Positions 4,892 through 6,049 of a stretch of 6,049 bases of DNA are shown here, in pieces; position 1 is the first letter of the stretch, and each line of letters begins with the position of its first letter. The notes beneath the pieces were generated by a model that was given only the letters and a program-made list of their open reading frames with translations, did no database searches and was not told the DNA's origin. This DNA is from Candidatus Uhrbacteria bacterium RIFOXYB2_FULL_45_11 (GTDB taxonomy: Bacteria > Patescibacteriota > Patescibacteriia > UBA9934 > GWF2-40-263), in NCBI GenBank assembly GCA_001791715.1, contig MGFD01000027.1:3023-9071 (forward strand). The letters run 5' to 3'. A program made the position numbers and the translations under genes.

Positions 4892-4932
4892 TGTTGTGAG
4901 TGCGTTCAACTTCACCCGAAGAAGAACGGCGT

Positions 4933-4961
4933 ATCCTATCTGAAAAAAGGGGAAATGTCAA
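4933..4961 (-). promoter_or_regulatory. Sigma70-type promoter of the lipoprotein gene
   Basis: On the minus strand a perfect -35 TTGACA (4956-4961) is followed by a 17-base spacer and the -10 TAGGAT (4933-4938, four of six consensus bases). Initiation near 4926 would give a leader of about 45-50 bases to the ATG at 4879. The alternative GTG start would lie inside that leader only about 10 bases in, which argues against it. Confidence 0.8.
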
Positions 4962-5004
4962 TGATAGGAATCTTATGGATTGAAATATAAAGAGAAAAAT
5001 GCAT

Positions 5005-5029
5005 AAAAAAAATCGACGGTTAGGTCGAT
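5005..5029 (-). terminator. Rho-independent terminator overlapping the end of the 188-aa gene
   Basis: On the minus strand ATCGAC (5024-5029) and GTCGAT (5012-5017) form a perfect 6-bp stem with a 6-base loop, followed by a run of T (5005-5011). The stem's first arm is still coding and the TAA stop (5020-5022) lies in the loop. Confidence 0.8.
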
Positions 5030-5586
5030 GGGAGGAAGTAGTGTTGGAATCGATTGGGGAGACGTACGGCACGTAGGTCGAAATCGACCATGCCCCATTG
5101 AAGCGGATTTGCGATGACGATTTCAATATCGATCTCAGGGCAGTCGAGTTCGTCGACAAAATGGATGAGGCCCTTTTTCAGATCTTCTGGTCGGAGCTGA
5201 AGTTTGTGTGAGGATCCGTCATGGTTCATGAACGGAAAGTGTAGATTGAGTTGTCGATGATTCGACGCATCGATCGGTTCAATGTGACACGGATCACGAA
5301 GCGGAATCGTCATTTGGGTTTGTTCTGAGTGGTCTGGGAGTGTGACAGCATGAACCATGTGCAGGTGCGTTTGGAAATGAAGCCAGTCGTGGTTGAACGT
5401 GCCGATGAGAATTTCAGGTTTTACATCGCGTTTAATCCGTTTGATGTAACCCCACGATGGATGATCATCGCGCAACGTAACGGTTGCTGTTTTTCCATTT
5501 GGCAGTTCAAACTGGATGTTGTATCCAGAGAAGTGTCCGGTTTTGATTGGTTTGATTTCTCGAATGGGGTATAGAGTTTTTTGCAT
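5020..5586 (-). CDS. Orphan 188-aa protein, unknown function
   Basis: I do not recognise a family. The sequence alternates short hydrophobic and polar stretches (YNIQFELPNGKTATVTL, EIDIEIVIANPL), so a mostly beta structure is likely. There is no signal peptide, membrane segment or cysteine motif. It is rich in His, with HDWLHFQTHLHMVHA in the middle, which could bind a metal, but no known motif is matched. The ATG at 5586 is preceded by GAGG with a 4-base gap, a modest Shine-Dalgarno sequence. An own promoter lies at 5621-5648 and a terminator at its end, so it is probably a single-gene transcript. Coding status rests on a long clean frame plus well-placed signals at both ends. Confidence 0.75.
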   Translation of the reverse strand: MQKTLYPIREIKPIKTGHFSGYNIQFELPNGKTATVTLRDDHPSWGYIKRIKRDVKPEILIGTFNHDWLHFQTHLHMVHAVTLPDHSEQTQMTIPLRDPCHIEPIDASNHRQLNLHFPFMNHDGSSHKLQLRPEDLKKGLIHFVDELDCPEIDIEIVIANPLQWGMVDFDLRAVRLPNRFQHYFLPST

Positions 5587-5620
5587 CGTTCCTCGTTCTC
5601 GAAATTGATCGAGTCAAAAG

Positions 5621-5648
5621 AGTCTATCAGTTTTTGTCTTTTCGTCAA
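5621..5648 (-). promoter_or_regulatory. Likely sigma70 promoter of the orphan 188-aa gene
   Basis: On the minus strand TTGACG (5643-5648), a 16-base spacer, then TAGACT (5621-5626) preceded by TGA, which acts as an extended -10. Initiation near 5614 would place the small inverted repeat CTCGA-N6-TCGAG (5598-5613) at the very start of the mRNA, about 12 bases before the start codon. Confidence 0.6.
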
Positions 5649-5672
5649 GGAAGCAGTTCTGTATGGAAAAAA

Positions 5673-6049
5673 TTATGAAAGACATTTGTGATGCATACGC
5701 AAAATCCGCGCTTGCATAATTGTGGCGATCGTCTGAATGATCCCCATGATCAAAAACAAGACAGTAAACGAGGTAAAGTTCACAATGTATCCTCCACAAA
5801 TAAGTGCGATTCCCGTAATGATTTGCGCACTTCCGCCTGCAAGCCCCCATTCAAAACCGTCGTGTTTTTTATCTTCGTATTTTGCATACAGAGCATTCCA
5901 TGTGGGTGTTGCGCATGCAGCGGCAATTCCTAATCCGGCTTGAACAATAAATAAATGCCATGGGGATGAGACAAATAAATAGCCAAATGTAAAAACAGCA
6001 TTGAGGGCGTATCCTAAAACCATGAATTCTTCTTTGCATTTTTTATCCG
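5673..6049 (-). CDS. Major facilitator superfamily transporter, C-terminal part
   Basis: The frame is open through the right window edge, so only about the last 124 residues are seen. Upstream of the Met at 6023 the frame continues as DKKCKEEF with no stop. This fits the short basic loop before a membrane helix, so that Met is internal. Four membrane helices follow: VLGYALNAVFTFGYLF, LFIVQAGLGIAAACATP, GLAGGSAQIITGIALICGGY and FTVLFLIMGIIQTIATI. This is the usual C-terminal set of a 12-helix MFS carrier, with the helix-loop GLGIAAACATPTWNALYAKY typical of drug/sugar-type members. The protein is inner-membrane and moves a small solute by proton or ion coupling. The substrate cannot be told. 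No clear terminator follows. The next gene, 86 bases on, has its own promoter. Confidence 0.85.
   Translation of the reverse strand, partial: DKKCKEEFMVLGYALNAVFTFGYLFVSSPWHLFIVQAGLGIAAACATPTWNALYAKYEDKKHDGFEWGLAGGSAQIITGIALICGGYIVNFTSFTVLFLIMGIIQTIATIMQARILRMHHKCLS

Noticed and set aside
4880..4915. GTG start at 4915 for the lipoprotein
   Set aside because: It adds 12 residues before the signal peptide, lies almost at the predicted transcription start, and bypasses the AAAGGAG site that serves the ATG at 4879.

Overview
The window reads as ordinary bacterial chromosome from an uncultivated lineage. I see no plasmid, phage, CRISPR, rRNA or tRNA signature. Genes are compact, with a mix of recognisable housekeeping proteins and orphan small proteins, and intergenic gaps carry palindromic repeats. 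A DxDGDxYG / DGDCDDTNP lipoprotein is also present. Together these would fit a Patescibacteria/CPR-type genome or a similar environmental lineage, but nothing here proves the taxon (low confidence).

Left part, + strand (1-3140): the window opens inside dnaK. Only the C-terminal lid and tail are present, and the lid contains a perfect in-frame 144-bp tandem duplication (16-159 and 160-303). The dnaK-to-next-gene gap (521-719) is packed with three kinds of palindromic or repeat-like sequence. It is followed by an AT-rich island of roughly 775 bp (about 690-1465). The island holds a DUF6941-like protein and the first 120 codons of a second ORF. That ORF continues without a stop into a complete, GC-richer YbaK/ProX-type aminoacyl-tRNA deacylase domain, so the product is a predicted membrane-anchored N-terminus fused to YbaK. 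A palindromic element related to the one after dnaK separates this gene from dnaJ. DnaJ is complete (J domain, G/F region, four zinc-binding repeats, C-terminal domains) and ends in a strong intrinsic terminator. DnaK and DnaJ form the Hsp70 folding machine. The genes lodged between them look like later arrivals or rearrangements.

Middle, + strand (3266-4056): two small orphan genes. One is a coiled coil with a phenylalanine-rich core, and the other is a charged helical protein whose last ~25 codons run antisense into the next gene. The first has a perfect TATAAT box placed so close to the ATG that a leaderless mRNA is likely.

Right part, - strand (6049 down to 3980): the C-terminal end of a major facilitator superfamily transporter (cut by the window edge), then an orphan 188-aa protein with its own promoter and a terminator that overlaps its stop codon. 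Last comes a secreted lipoprotein with a MopE-type metal-binding motif, a textbook TTGACA-N17-TAGGAT promoter and a good Shine-Dalgarno sequence.

The most notable points are the DnaK lid duplication, the AT-rich island fused to YbaK, and the contrast between Shine-Dalgarno-less starts on the + strand and Shine-Dalgarno-led starts on the - strand. I did not find a convincing new multi-gene system.
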